Translations under genes and position numbers: made by a program
Shown here: positions 9,007 to 18,832 of the stretch, piece after piece
How positions within the stretch are numbered: the stretch's first letter is position 1
Layout of the letters: each line of letters opens with the position of its first letter
Source of the DNA: Conyzicola nivalis_A
GTDB taxonomy: Bacteria; Actinomycetota; Actinomycetes; Actinomycetales; Microbacteriaceae
Assembly (NCBI RefSeq): GCF_040548875.1
Contig: NZ_JBEPSJ010000002.1
Coordinates: 682,001-746,000 of the forward strand
Length of the DNA: 64,000 nucleotides
Direction of reading: 5' to 3'
The notes under the pieces: model-generated
What the model saw: only the letters and a program-made list of their open reading frames with translations
Database searches by the model: none
What the model was told of the DNA's origin: nothing

Positions 9007-10154
9007 GGGGTGCCCTCGGCGACGAGCATGACTTTGACTGAGTCGCCCGCGAGGTCCGCGAGCGCATCGTCGAGGTGCGCGAAGTCGTGCCGCCCGGTGA
9101 TCAGATCGGCGAATGGCAGTTTGTCGTGGCGCCGCAGCAGGGCCATGGCCTCGGAGTACGACTGCGGCGGATTCGCCGCCACTCCGAGCAGGCGCACGTT
9201 CTTCTGGCACACGTCGACCGCGGGGTCGAGCGGGATGGTCACCCCGGTGCTGACGATGTTGCCCACCTCCACAACCGTTCCCAGGCGGCGCACCATTCCG
9301 AGCGCCTCGCCGAGCGCGGCAGGCTGGCTGCTCGCGTCGATGACGAGGTCGGCGCCTCGCCCGCTGGTGCGGTCGAGCACGAGGCGACGCCGTTCCGCGG
9401 CGTCGGTCGCGTGGATGTCGATCACCTGAGCGCCCGCCGCCGCCGCGAGGGCCAGCCGACGCGGCCGGGAGCCCGACACGATGATGTCGGTGACGCCCGC
9501 GGCCCGCAGAACCATGGCCGCGAGCAGACCAACCGCACCGGCGCCCAGCACGACGGCCGTGCTGTCGGGGCGGATGACCTCGTCCCAGGTGCCGGCCGCG
9601 GTCTTCATCACGTCGACGGAACGCACCGCCACCGCCAGCGGGTCGAGCAGTGCGGCGATCTCGTGAGGCATCGACTCCGGAACCCGCCAGAAGTACGTGC
9701 CGGGACGCACCACGAGGTGCCGCCCGAAGCCTCCGCTGAGCGACGTGTCGTCGGAACCGGCGAGCGGCGGCAGCCCCAGGGCCTCAGGAGGTATTCCGTA
9801 GACGAAGGGGTCGGAACAGGTCGTCGCCGTCGGCCCGAAACGTCGGCAACCCCAGCAGACCAAGCAGGGGAGCCACGGGAAGAGCGCGATCGTGTCACCG
9901 ATCTCGAGCGGGTCGTCGTCGGCGTCGGTGCGCGGATGCTTCGATCCGAAGTCGACGATACGGCCCACGATCTCGTGCCCGAGCACGAGCGGTGCGCTGG
10001 GTTGGGAACCGATGAGGTGGGCGTCAGTTCCGCAGATGCCGTTCGCGGTCACTTCGATGAGCAGGCCGGTGGGGGGAATCTCGGGGATCGGGATGCTCCA
10101 TTGCTCCACCCGCCCCGCGCCGACCCAGACGTGGGCGGTTGTGGACTCGGTCAT
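9003..10154 (-). CDS. zinc-dependent alcohol dehydrogenase (medium-chain)
   Basis: A 383-residue medium-chain NAD(P)-dependent dehydrogenase. Catalytic zinc ligands are visible in NGICGTDAHLIG and GHEIVGR. A Cys-rich structural-zinc lobe follows (FPWLPCLVCWGCRRFGP...C), and the Rossmann motif is VLGAGAVGLLAA. The insert around residues 60-75 (KHPRTDADDDP) makes it longer than usual. I chose the ATG at 10154 because GGAGGT lies five bases upstream. The ATG four codons earlier has no ribosome site. It overlaps the alditol oxidase start by 4 bp. The likely substrate is a polyol or sugar acid of the pathway encoded around it. Confidence 0.85.
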   Translation of the reverse strand: MTESTTAHVWVGAGRVEQWSIPIPEIPPTGLLIEVTANGICGTDAHLIGSQPSAPLVLGHEIVGRIVDFGSKHPRTDADDDPLEIGDTIALFPWLPCLVCWGCRRFGPTATTCSDPFVYGIPPEALGLPPLAGSDDTSLSGGFGRHLVVRPGTYFWRVPESMPHEIAALLDPLAVAVRSVDVMKTAAGTWDEVIRPDSTAVVLGAGAVGLLAAMVLRAAGVTDIIVSGSRPRRLALAAAAGAQVIDIHATDAAERRRLVLDRTSGRGADLVIDASSQPAALGEALGMVRRLGTVVEVGNIVSTGVTIPLDPAVDVCQKNVRLLGVAANPPQSYSEAMALLRRHDKLPFADLITGRHDFAHLDDALADLAGDSVKVMLVAEGTP

Positions 10155-10182
10155 GCTGACCTCCATTGGTCGGATCGGTGGT

Positions 10183-11184
10183 TCAGTTCTGCCATTCGAG
10201 AAAGCGCCCGGGATTGTCGACGAGGATGCCTTGCACGACGCGGTCGCCGAGACGCTGCTGGAGCCGCGGCACGAATCGTCGGCCGAGATAGGCGAGCCCG
10301 GGCATTCCGCCGTACGACTCGTACCTGCTGGCACGTGCCACGTCGGCGCCCAGCAGCACGCGGTCAGCGTGCCCGGACTCTACGAGGGCGGCGAGCGAGT
10401 CGATCAACACCGCATCGGGCCACAGTCGCAGCCGACCGGCGCCGTCGTACCCGACCGACGCGCCCGTTGCGGCGATCTCGGCGTGCAGGTGCGGGTCTGG
10501 GGTGCGGTCGGCGTGCGCGATGACGACGCGGGCTGGTCGCACCCCGTACGACTCCAACAGGGTGATCACTTCGAGGGCGGCGGAGCACGACTCGGTGTGC
10601 ACCATGATCGGGGCGCCCGTCGCGGCGTGCGACGCGGCCACACCCTCGAGGGCGGCGCGTTCCCCTCGCGAGATCGCCCAGTAGTCGATGGCCGCTTTGA
10701 GCATGCCGGCGCGCACGTCCGCGCCGTCGGGGGCCTGCGCCGTGGCGACGTCGTCGAGCGGCAGCCGCCCGTACGCGGTGTCGTCGAGCGCCTGGCCGAC
10801 GGTGAGTTCGCGGAGCGTGATCGCCGCCCATTCGTCGGCCGAAGCATCCAGAATCCACTGCTGTTCCGGATAGTGGGCGTCGCGGTGGCGGCCCGTGGTG
10901 GCAATCACCCGCACCCCGCTCGCGGCGGAGACGCGAGCGAGCGCGTCGGGGCGCCGGCCGAGGCCGACGGGGGTCGCGTCGACCATGCACTCGAATCCGC
11001 TCTCGGCGAGGCGACCGAGTTCGGCGCCGCTCAGCGTCTCGTCGTTGAGGTCGTCGCCGGGCAGCAGCGGCGAGGCCTGGAAGAGGTGCTCGTGGTAGTT
11101 CACCCGCCCCAGGTCGATCGAGGGAGCGTCGCCCAGCACGGTGCGCACACGACCGGCCGCGGGTAGCAGCTCGCCGGTCGGCAC
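10183..11184 (-). CDS. phosphotriesterase-family metal-dependent hydrolase (possible lactonase)
   Basis: A 333-residue amidohydrolase-superfamily protein of the phosphotriesterase/PLL type. Metal ligands are visible as NYHEHL at the N terminus, RAGMLKAA (lysine for carboxylation), MVHTES, VIAHADR and LLGADVA. Many family members hydrolyse lactones, so an aldonolactonase role in this pathway is plausible but inferred. The GTG start at 11184 shares a base with the TAG of the preceding gene (TAGTG), which implies coupled translation. Upstream sequence in frame is an antisense-type extension. Confidence 0.8.
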   Translation of the reverse strand: MPTGELLPAAGRVRTVLGDAPSIDLGRVNYHEHLFQASPLLPGDDLNDETLSGAELGRLAESGFECMVDATPVGLGRRPDALARVSAASGVRVIATTGRHRDAHYPEQQWILDASADEWAAITLRELTVGQALDDTAYGRLPLDDVATAQAPDGADVRAGMLKAAIDYWAISRGERAALEGVAASHAATGAPIMVHTESCSAALEVITLLESYGVRPARVVIAHADRTPDPHLHAEIAATGASVGYDGAGRLRLWPDAVLIDSLAALVESGHADRVLLGADVARASRYESYGGMPGLAYLGRRFVPRLQQRLGDRVVQGILVDNPGRFLEWQN

Positions 11185-12107
11185 TACCGCACCGCTGAGG
11201 CGATCGCCGCGAGACGCCGCACGCGTTCCGCGTCCATCGGGATGTGGAAGACCTCGGCGATGACCTGCGTCCAACCGTGGATGAAGTACTCCCAGCCATC
11301 GACGACGGTGAGCTGTCGGGCGAACTCGGCGCCCGCCGCCTGATGCAGGAACTCCAGGCTGCCGCGGTAGTTGAACTCCCAAACGACGGAGCGGTGCGGG
11401 AAATCGACGTCGTCGGTGAGCGGCGAACCGGGCCGGTCCTTTCCCATCCCGGTCGCGTTGACGATGAGGGCACCATCCCCCGCCGCGGCGACGATCGCGT
11501 CGGCCTCGGCGGCCGGGTCGTCGCCCAGCAGACGGTAGTCGAACATGGTCGTGTCGATGCCTCCACGCTCGTGGATCTCGCGGGTGTGGTCGAGCGACTC
11601 CTGGCGTCGAGCGGTGATGACGACTTTCGACGGGCGATCGGCACGGTGTGCGAGGTACCAGCTGAGGGCCGTTCCCGAGCCGCCGGATCCGAGGCAGACG
11701 ACCGACGCACCGGTGGTGGAGAAGTAGTCGTCGGCGATGATCGACTCGAGCGCCAGGCCGACGGTGATCGGGTCTTTCGCGTGACCGAGCAGCCGCCCGT
11801 TCTCCTTTGAGATCGACGAGACCTCGCGGCACGCGTCGGCGAAGGAGTCGAAATCGTCGAAGAGATCACCCGCCGCCTCGAAGACCCGCATCTTGTGGGT
11901 CGTCACCAAGGCGCCGGCCTGCCCGGCGTCGTCGCGGATCCGCGTCACCACGTCGCGGTAGGCCCCGTCTGTCGCGTCGGTAGGGAGGTCGAAGCCCGTG
12001 AGCTCCCGGGAGTCGAGACCGAGCTCGTCGGCCCACAGCGGAAACACTCGCATGATCGACGAGCCGGCGGTGTCGACGCCCACGAAGCCCATTCGTGCGC
12101 CGGTCAT
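11184..12107 (-). CDS. shikimate/quinate dehydrogenase-like oxidoreductase
   Basis: A 307-residue AroE-superfamily protein. It keeps the substrate-site TTHK motif (ALVTTHKMRVFEAA), the NAD(P) loop VVCLGSGGSGTALSW and NATGMGKDRPGSPL. It differs from biosynthetic AroE in length and in the C-terminal segment WEYFIHGWTQVIAEVFHI. A catabolic role in the sugar-acid pathway is inferred from its tight place in the operon, with an ATGA overlap to the aldolase upstream and TAGTG to the hydrolase downstream. Its true substrate is unknown. Confidence 0.78.
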   Translation of the reverse strand: MTGARMGFVGVDTAGSSIMRVFPLWADELGLDSRELTGFDLPTDATDGAYRDVVTRIRDDAGQAGALVTTHKMRVFEAAGDLFDDFDSFADACREVSSISKENGRLLGHAKDPITVGLALESIIADDYFSTTGASVVCLGSGGSGTALSWYLAHRADRPSKVVITARRQESLDHTREIHERGGIDTTMFDYRLLGDDPAAEADAIVAAAGDGALIVNATGMGKDRPGSPLTDDVDFPHRSVVWEFNYRGSLEFLHQAAGAEFARQLTVVDGWEYFIHGWTQVIAEVFHIPMDAERVRRLAAIASAVR

Positions 12108-12757
12108 GCTGCGACCTCCATCTGGCGCAGCTTGCGATAGCGAGTCGTCATCTCTCGCGCCCGGGTCTCGATGACGTCGAAGCGGCCGGCCGCGAGGTCG
12201 CTGGCCGAGATCAGTTCGCTTCCGGCGCCCACGGCGACGACTCCGGCGGCGAGCCACGCTTCGAGGTTGTCTACGGAGACCCCGCCGGTCGGCATCATCC
12301 GCACGTCGGGGAACGGGCCGCGGAAGCTCGAGATGAGCTTCGGGCCGCCGAAGCCCGCGGGGAAAATCTTCACGACGTCGGCGCCCAGCTCGACGGCTGC
12401 CATGACTTCCGAGGGCGTGAGAGCGCCCAGCATGGTCGTGAGGCCGGTGTCGAACATCGCTTTCGCGACCGGGAGCGATACGCCCGGCGACACGAGGAAC
12501 CTGGCTCCCGCTCGCGCGGCAGTCGCAGCCTGGGCGGGCTCGATCACCGTGCCGGCGCCGAGCAGGATGGAATCGCCGAAGCGGTCGGCGAGGTGGGCGA
12601 TGACGCTGGGGGCGTCGGGTGTCGAGTACGTGATCTCGATTCCGGTGACGCCGCCTTTGACGAGCGCCTCGACGCCCGCGATCGCCGACTCCGCTGAGGG
12701 TGCGCGGACGACGGCGATGATCCCCACCCGGCGGAGCTCCTCAGTGCTGATGGTCAT
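12104..12757 (-). CDS. eda: KDPG/KHG aldolase
   Basis: A 217-residue class I aldolase that would cleave 2-keto-3-deoxy-6-phosphogluconate, or a related 2-keto-3-deoxy acid, to pyruvate and an aldehyde. The general-base Glu lies in GGVTGIEITYSTPDA and the Schiff-base Lys in GADVVKIFPAG near residue 133. FLVSPGV and MPTGGVS are also family-typical. It overlaps both neighbours by ATGA. It could serve the KdgK product made by the adjacent operon, so the two operons probably join at this step. Confidence 0.9.
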   Translation of the reverse strand: MTISTEELRRVGIIAVVRAPSAESAIAGVEALVKGGVTGIEITYSTPDAPSVIAHLADRFGDSILLGAGTVIEPAQAATAARAGARFLVSPGVSLPVAKAMFDTGLTTMLGALTPSEVMAAVELGADVVKIFPAGFGGPKLISSFRGPFPDVRMMPTGGVSVDNLEAWLAAGVVAVGAGSELISASDLAAGRFDVIETRAREMTTRYRKLRQMEVAA

Positions 12758-13740
12758 CGGACTGCCTTTCCAAGAGTCGGGGTTGATGCTGGTCGTACGG
12801 GATTCGGAGGATCGATGCCGTCGAGCACGGCGAGGACGTTGTCGACGGAACCGGTGCCCATGCGGTCGACCGCATCGACGGTCTGTGCGCCGAGGTGCGG
12901 GGTGATCGTGACCCTGTCGGCGAGATCGGCCGCGAGCAACGGGCTCGCAGCGTGCATCCCGCCCTCTCCGTCGAGCGTGTCGGCCGCATACGAGGAGACG
13001 GCTGCCGAGCGGAGGGCTGCCGCGAGGGCGGGCTCGTCGACCAGGTCCCCTCGGGCGGTGTTGACGAGCGCGGTTCCCGCGGCTCCCCGCAACCAGTCGG
13101 CGGTGACGAGGCGCTGACCCCCCGGCACGTGCAGCGACACGGCGTCACACCCGGCGAGTTCATCGAAGGTGTCGACGAGGGTGACGCCCTCTGGCGAGTC
13201 GGATCCCGCAGGGAGGTAGGGGTCGAAAGCGTGAACTCGGGCGCCGAGCGCGACGACGCGGGCGGCGAAGGAGCGCCCGATGCGGCCGTAGCCGGCCACC
13301 CCGATGGTGAGCGAGGCGATCTCCCGTCCGCGGATGGCACCCCAGTCGCCCGCTCGCACCGCGCGGTCTCCGGCGGAGACGTTGCGCAGGCTGGAGAGCA
13401 GCAGCGCGAGGGCGAGGTCGGCGACCGACTCCGAGTTGGCGCCCGGTGTGTTGGTGACCCGCACACCGCGGGCCTCGGCCGCCGCGATATCGACGGAGTC
13501 GACACCGACCCCGTAGCGGGCGACGACTCGCAGGGCGGGAGCCAGAGCCAGATGCTCCGCGGTCACGGGAGCGGTGCCGGCGATCCACGCGACGACATGC
13601 TTCAGGTGAGGTGCGAGCGCGTCGATCTCATGGCCGGGCGAGGCGGAGACCACGTCATATCCGGCCGCGTTCAGACGGGCAGCGACATCGACCGTTCCGG
13701 ACGAGAACGACCGGCTGGTCACCAGTATCGACGCGGTCAT
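12754..13740 (-). CDS. D-isomer 2-hydroxyacid dehydrogenase (PGDH-like)
   Basis: A 328-residue NAD-dependent dehydrogenase. The Rossmann motif VAGYGRIGRSFA and the catalytic Arg (LVNTARGDLVDE) and His (ITPHLGAQT) are present. GVGVDSVDIAAAEARGV is the family's N-terminal signature. It would interconvert a 2-keto acid and a D-2-hydroxy acid. In this operon it may oxidise a phosphorylated or free aldonate, but that is inference. It overlaps the kinase stop and the aldolase start by 4 bp each. Confidence 0.85.
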   Translation of the reverse strand: MTASILVTSRSFSSGTVDVAARLNAAGYDVVSASPGHEIDALAPHLKHVVAWIAGTAPVTAEHLALAPALRVVARYGVGVDSVDIAAAEARGVRVTNTPGANSESVADLALALLLSSLRNVSAGDRAVRAGDWGAIRGREIASLTIGVAGYGRIGRSFAARVVALGARVHAFDPYLPAGSDSPEGVTLVDTFDELAGCDAVSLHVPGGQRLVTADWLRGAAGTALVNTARGDLVDEPALAAALRSAAVSSYAADTLDGEGGMHAASPLLAADLADRVTITPHLGAQTVDAVDRMGTGSVDNVLAVLDGIDPPNPVRPASTPTLGKAVR

Positions 13741-15242
13741 CCCACGCTCCCGCCCTGGCGTGGAAACCAGCCCTCGAGACGCTCGTACGCGTCGACGAAG
13801 CGAGAGTGGGCGGCGGTGTACGCCTCGTGGCGCTCGGCGTGAGGCTCGAACTCGGCGGTCACCCTAGACAGGGTTCTTGCCGCACCGAAGTCACCGATGA
13901 GCCCGGCACCGACGCCTGCGGTCACGGCCGCGCCCAGACTGTTCGCCTCGTCGACGATGTCGCGGCGCCGGACCGTGACGCCCCACACGTCGGCCATGAT
14001 CTGCAGCCAGGAGTCGGAGTTCGCTCCCCCGCCGATGGCGTCGATGCGATCGATCTTCTCGCCGCCCTCGCGAAAGGCGTCGATGCAGGTGGCGAGGTTG
14101 AACGCGACCCCCTCGAGCACCGCTCGGGTGAAGTGCTGGCGATCGTGGTGCCGAGCGAGTCCGACGAAGGCCCCCCGAGCGTCCTGGTTCCAGTAGGGTG
14201 ATCGTTCGCCGAGCAGGTACGGGAGGAAGAAGAGGCCTTCGCCGGATGCGTCGACGTTCTCGGCCTCACCGACCAGACGGTCGAAGCGGTCCCCGTCTCC
14301 GCCGGGCTCGAACAGGTCGGCGATCCAGTGAAGCGACCCGCCTCCCGACTGCATCGTCGCGGTCGGCACGTATCGGCCAGGCACGACGTGGTTGAACGTC
14401 ATGGTCCGCTGCGCCGGATCGAGCAGCGGTCGCCGCGCCGAGAACGACACCCACGACGACGAGCCGAGATAGACGTAGGCGCCGTCGCCCTCGTCTACGA
14501 CACCGGCGCCCAGCGCGGCCAGGGGTCCGTCGCCCCCTCCGATCACCACCGCAGTCCCCTGGACGAGGCCGGTGGCGGATGCCGCGGCCGCCGTCACCCC
14601 TCCGACGACCTCTATAGACGGCACGATGTCGGGCAGCAGTCCCTTCTCGATTCCGGCGGCCGCGAGGATTTCTGCCGACCACTCGCCCGACGACTGGTCG
14701 AAGGCGTTCGTGCTGGAGGCATCCGACGGTTCCGTCACCAGCCGGCCGGTGAGCCTGGCCACCACGAAGTCCTTCGCCTGGGCCACAGCGGCGACCCTCG
14801 CGAACACCTCGGGCTCGTTGTCGCGCACCCACATGATCTTGCTGAGCGAGTAGGTGGGGTTGAAGCGGTGACCGGTGATCCCGTAGCCGCGGTCTTGCCC
14901 TATCCGGGCGATGAGCTGGTCGCACTGGGCGGCGCTGCGGGTGTCGGCCCAGATCATGGCCGGCCGCACCGGGTCGAGGTTCGCGTCGAGGAAGACGGCG
15001 CCCATCATCTGGCCCGAGAACCCGACAGCCCTGACTTCGGCGGCGGGTGTCGCGGTGCGCGCGAGCAGGGTGGAGGTGGCTTCGCACACGGCGTTCCACC
15101 AGTCTTCCGGATCCTGCTCCACGACGCCGCCGAGACCGTAGTGGGTCGAGTAAGCGACGGTGATCGCCGAGACGAGCGCCCCGTCGTCGGTGTGCAGCGA
15201 TGCCTTGTCCCCGGTCGTGCCGAGGTCGTGGGCGATGATCAT
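13737..15242 (-). CDS. FGGY-family carbohydrate kinase (xylulokinase-like)
   Basis: A 501-residue sugar kinase. It has the N-terminal ATPase motif IIAHDLGTTGDKASL, GFSGQMMGAVFLD and IWADTRSAAQ, and the C-terminal ATP-site IDAIGGGANSDSWLQIMADV. The overall pattern resembles xylulokinase/gluconokinase, but substrate specificity in this family is not readable from these motifs. It is the first enzyme gene after the ABC transporter genes (gap of 25 bp) and would phosphorylate the imported compound or an oxidised derivative. Confidence 0.87.
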   Translation of the reverse strand: MIIAHDLGTTGDKASLHTDDGALVSAITVAYSTHYGLGGVVEQDPEDWWNAVCEATSTLLARTATPAAEVRAVGFSGQMMGAVFLDANLDPVRPAMIWADTRSAAQCDQLIARIGQDRGYGITGHRFNPTYSLSKIMWVRDNEPEVFARVAAVAQAKDFVVARLTGRLVTEPSDASSTNAFDQSSGEWSAEILAAAGIEKGLLPDIVPSIEVVGGVTAAAASATGLVQGTAVVIGGGDGPLAALGAGVVDEGDGAYVYLGSSSWVSFSARRPLLDPAQRTMTFNHVVPGRYVPTATMQSGGGSLHWIADLFEPGGDGDRFDRLVGEAENVDASGEGLFFLPYLLGERSPYWNQDARGAFVGLARHHDRQHFTRAVLEGVAFNLATCIDAFREGGEKIDRIDAIGGGANSDSWLQIMADVWGVTVRRRDIVDEANSLGAAVTAGVGAGLIGDFGAARTLSRVTAEFEPHAERHEAYTAAHSRFVDAYERLEGWFPRQGGSVG

Positions 15243-15267
15243 GCGATTTCTCCCGTTTCGCTCTTCG

Positions 15268-16257
15268 TCACTTGACGACGCCGAGTCGCGAACGGTCGAT
15301 GGTGAGAACGACGGCGGCGATGATGACGATGCCGTAGACGATCTGCTCGAAGCTCGGGTCTACCCCGACCGCGGTGAGCCCGACTCGCAGCACCACGATG
15401 ATCAGAGCGCCGATGACGGTCTTGATCGGGCCGCCGACGCCTCCGGTGATGGCCGTTCCCCCGATCACCACCGCCGCTATCGCGGGAAGCTGGAGGGTGT
15501 CCGCGAGGGTGGGTCCCCCGCTGTGCTGGCTCGCCGCCAGCATGACGGCGGCGAGGCCGGAGAAGAGCCCGCACAGCGTGAAAGCGAGGATGCGGATACG
15601 CACGGTGGAGCCGCCCGACATGAGCAGGGCCTGCTCGGCGAGGCCGATCGCGTGGAACGACTTGCCGCGGTTGAGCACGCGCATCGCGACGGAGATCAGT
15701 ATCGCGAGCACGATCACGAGGATCGCCGCCAACGGCAGCTGCGCGACGCGTACGTCGGTGATCCAGGCGATCGCCTCATAGCCGGTGCTGATACGGATGT
15801 TGCTCGCACCGGAGATCGCGAGCCCCAGGCCGCTGTAGAGCCCGAGCGCCCCGAGTGTGGCGATGAACGACGGTATCTGCGCCTTCGCGATGACGAATCC
15901 GTTGATGAAACCGATGAGCGTCATGACGCCGAGTACGGCGACGACCCCGAAGACCCCCAGTTCGGGAAGCCATAATGCGAGGAGAACCGACCCGAACGAC
16001 GCCGTCGCGGCGAACGAGAGGTCGATGCCGCCGGTGAGGATGACGAAGGTCTGGCCGAGCGCCAACAGGAGGATCGGGGCCATCGACTCGAGCAGTCCCC
16101 GTACGCTGCCGAGGGCGACGAAGTTGGGCTGCTTGCTCGTGACGATGAGGACGAGCAGGACGAGGACGATGAACGGGAGCGCCGCGAGGAACCGGCTCTT
16201 CCAGTCGGCGACGGGTGCCGCTTTGGCGACGGGGGCTGTGGTCAGGGTCTGGGACAT
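15268..16257 (-). CDS. ribose-type ABC transporter permease
   Basis: A 329-residue inner-membrane permease of the RbsC/AraH family with eight to ten hydrophobic helices. ILTGGIDLSFAATASFGS is the family's periplasmic/early-helix signature. The C-terminal IAAVVIGGTAITGGVGGPIKTVIGALI is also characteristic. It lies 5 bp after the ATPase gene. A second permease of the same family lies on the other side of the ATPase, so the importer is probably a heterodimeric-permease complex. Confidence 0.92.
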   Translation of the reverse strand: MSQTLTTAPVAKAAPVADWKSRFLAALPFIVLVLLVLIVTSKQPNFVALGSVRGLLESMAPILLLALGQTFVILTGGIDLSFAATASFGSVLLALWLPELGVFGVVAVLGVMTLIGFINGFVIAKAQIPSFIATLGALGLYSGLGLAISGASNIRISTGYEAIAWITDVRVAQLPLAAILVIVLAILISVAMRVLNRGKSFHAIGLAEQALLMSGGSTVRIRILAFTLCGLFSGLAAVMLAASQHSGGPTLADTLQLPAIAAVVIGGTAITGGVGGPIKTVIGALIIVVLRVGLTAVGVDPSFEQIVYGIVIIAAVVLTIDRSRLGVVK

Positions 16258-16262
16258 TTTCT

Positions 16263-17783
16263 CTACACCATCTGCTGGACGAGGTCGACGGGCTTGGGCT
16301 TGTTGCCGGGTGATGCGTCGAAGCGGCTCTGGATCTCACCGTCGCGCATCACGATGATCGAGTGGCTGAGCGCGATCGTCTCCTCGAGGGTGTCTGCCAG
16401 CAGGATGATCGCGATGCCCTGCGTGCAGAGCTGGCGCACGAACGTGTACACGTCCTCCTTGGCCCCGACGTCGAGGCCTCGCGTGGGGTGGTCGAGGATC
16501 AGCACCCGCAGTCGGGGCGAGTTGAGCCACTTCGCGAGGACGACTTTCTGCTGGTTTCCGCCGCTCAGGTTCGAGATGTTCGCGTTGCGGTCCGGGGTGC
16601 GGATACGCAGCCGCTCGATCCACTGCGACGCGATCTCGCTGGCCTTCTTCGGCAGCAGGAACGGACCGAAGCTGACGGGACGCGGATCGGCGAGGAACAT
16701 GTTGTCCTGCACGGACATGCCCTGCGCGATTCCCTCGATACGACGCTCGGCAGGGATGTAGCCGAACCCGGCCGCGACGGCGCCGACCGGCGACGCGAAA
16801 CGCACCTTCTTGCCGTCGAGCGTGATGGTGCCGCTGTCGAAGGGCTCGGCGCCGAACAACACGCGAGTGAGCTCTTCGCGGCCGGAGCCGAGAACACCCG
16901 AGATGCCGAGCACCTCGCCGAGACGCACGTCGAAGGACACGTCGGAGAAGGCGTGGCTCTTGCCCAGCCCGTCGACCTGGAGCACGACTTTCTCGTTGTG
17001 CACGGGCTTCTGGTCGTTCTCGCGGTAGAACTCCGCTGAGCTCTCTCGGCCGACCATTAGACGGTGCAGCTCGTCGACGTCGGCGGTCTCCGGGTTGCGC
17101 TCGGCGACACACTTTCCGTCCTTGAGGATGTAGACCCGGTCGGAGACGCGCAGCACCTCGTCGAGACGGTGCGAGACGAAGATGACGGAGGCGATCTGAC
17201 GCAGGCGTTCGATCTGCGCGAACAGCACCTCGAGCTCGTCTCCCTCGAGAACGCTCGACGGCTCGTCGAGAACGATGACGGGCTCGTCTGCACTGAACTC
17301 CTCGACGCCGAGGGCCTTCGCGAGTTCCACCATCTGGCGCTGCGCGAAGGAGAGGTCTTCGACATGCTCCTTGGGGGAGATCGGCGACTGGATCTTGTCG
17401 AGCTGCTTCTGGGCTTTCGCGTTGAGCGCCCGCCAGTTGTAGATCCCGGCGATCACGGCATTGCCCTCGGAACCGAGAAGGATGTTCTCGGCGACGGTGA
17501 CGCTCGTCACGAGCGATTGCTCCTGGTGAACCATCCCGATACCGGCCTTGGCCGAGTCATTCACCCCGCGGAAGACGGTCTTCTTGCCGTTGCGGAGTAT
17601 CTCGCCCGCGTCGGGCTGGTAGATGCCGGAGAGGATCTTGAGCAGCGTCGACTTTCCCGCGCCGTTCTCCCCGATGAGACCTACGACCTCGTGCCTGCGC
17701 ACCTCGAACGTGACGTCGTCGAGCGCGACCACGTTCTTGAACGTCTTTGTGAGGTTCTTGACCTCGAGTACCGGAGAGCTCAT
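16263..17783 (-). CDS. ribose-type ABC transporter ATP-binding protein
   Basis: A 506-residue duplicated ATPase of the RbsA/MglA family that energises carbohydrate uptake. The first half has Walker A GENGAGKSTLLKILSG, signature LSFAQRQMVELAKAL and Walker B VIVLDEPSSVL. The second half has the normal degenerate Walker A (GVLGSGREELTRVL) and signature LSGGNQQKVVLAKWL. It overlaps the upstream permease stop by ATGA and is followed after 5 bp by the second permease. Confidence 0.94.
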   Translation of the reverse strand: MSSPVLEVKNLTKTFKNVVALDDVTFEVRRHEVVGLIGENGAGKSTLLKILSGIYQPDAGEILRNGKKTVFRGVNDSAKAGIGMVHQEQSLVTSVTVAENILLGSEGNAVIAGIYNWRALNAKAQKQLDKIQSPISPKEHVEDLSFAQRQMVELAKALGVEEFSADEPVIVLDEPSSVLEGDELEVLFAQIERLRQIASVIFVSHRLDEVLRVSDRVYILKDGKCVAERNPETADVDELHRLMVGRESSAEFYRENDQKPVHNEKVVLQVDGLGKSHAFSDVSFDVRLGEVLGISGVLGSGREELTRVLFGAEPFDSGTITLDGKKVRFASPVGAVAAGFGYIPAERRIEGIAQGMSVQDNMFLADPRPVSFGPFLLPKKASEIASQWIERLRIRTPDRNANISNLSGGNQQKVVLAKWLNSPRLRVLILDHPTRGLDVGAKEDVYTFVRQLCTQGIAIILLADTLEETIALSHSIIVMRDGEIQSRFDASPGNKPKPVDLVQQMV

Positions 17784-18790
17784 TTGATGACACGTACCCT
17801 TCTGCGCAGCGACCAGCCGCTCGCGATGACTGCGACCACGATGACGAGGCCCTGCACTGCGGTCTGGATGTAGGGGTCGACGCCGACGAGGATGAGCCCG
17901 TTGGCGAGGACGGTGATGATCGCGACGCCGATGAGCGTGCGGATGACTCCGCCGCGCCCGCCGACGAGGAGGGTTCCGCCCAGAACGACCGCGGTGATCG
18001 CCGTGAAGAGGAAGCCGGTGCCGATGGTCGTGTCGCCGACGCCCAACTGAGTGGCGGCCATGACGCCCGCGATACCGGACGCCGTTCCCGACAGGACGAA
18101 CGACGAGATCTTGTACTTGCGGATGTTGATGCCGGAGAGTTTGGCGATGGGTTCGTCGCCGCCGATGACGTATCCGTAGCGGCCCACCCTAGTGAAGCGC
18201 TGCACGAGGAAGGCGAGCCCGAGCACGACGATCGCGATGAAGACGAGGTTGGAGAGGCCCGCGGTGGAGCCGACGCCCCAGGCGCGCAGGCCTTCGTCGA
18301 GCAGCCGTGGCGCGCGACCGCCGAACAGCACGGTGGCGAGGCCGATTCCGATCGCACCGGTGCCGAGCGTCACCATGAACGACGGGATCCCCAGCCGTAC
18401 GTGGAGTACACCGTTGACGAGGCCGAAGAGCGATCCGGTGAGGATGCCGGCGACCACCGCGAGAAGTCCGAACTCGAAGTCGTTGCGGTCGTTGGCCGCG
18501 AAGAGCACGAAGACGAGAGACGAAGAGGCCATGACTCCCTCGACCGAGAGGTCGATGCTGCCGAGCAGGATCACGAAGGTGAGCCCGACGCCGATGACCA
18601 GGAGGATCGACAGCTGGGTGAGCAGGATGCTCAGGTTGCCGGGCTGGGAGAAGGTCGGGGAGGCGATGGCGAAGAACACCACGAGGGCGACCAGGGCGAC
18701 CAGGGGCCCTGCCCCCACGACGAACTTCTTGATCTGAGCGCCGCGGGTCGTGGTGACCGATTCGCCGATGGTGGTGCTGGTGGATGTCAT
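17780..18790 (-). CDS. ribose-type ABC transporter permease
   Basis: A 336-residue permease, paralogous to the one at 15268-16257. The signature ILLGSIDLSVEGVMASSS and the C-terminal VVLGGTLLVGGRGGVIRTLIG identify the RbsC family. I chose the ATG at 18790 (MTSTSTTIGESV) because extension upstream enters the stem-loop region after the binding-protein gene. It is separated from the binding-protein gene by 100 bp holding two strong hairpins. Confidence 0.9.
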   Translation of the reverse strand: MTSTSTTIGESVTTTRGAQIKKFVVGAGPLVALVALVVFFAIASPTFSQPGNLSILLTQLSILLVIGVGLTFVILLGSIDLSVEGVMASSSLVFVLFAANDRNDFEFGLLAVVAGILTGSLFGLVNGVLHVRLGIPSFMVTLGTGAIGIGLATVLFGGRAPRLLDEGLRAWGVGSTAGLSNLVFIAIVVLGLAFLVQRFTRVGRYGYVIGGDEPIAKLSGINIRKYKISSFVLSGTASGIAGVMAATQLGVGDTTIGTGFLFTAITAVVLGGTLLVGGRGGVIRTLIGVAIITVLANGLILVGVDPYIQTAVQGLVIVVAVIASGWSLRRRVRVIK

Positions 18791-18832
18791 TGGGAGTTCT
18801 CGATCGGGGTCGTGTTCGAGTAGTGGGGGTGG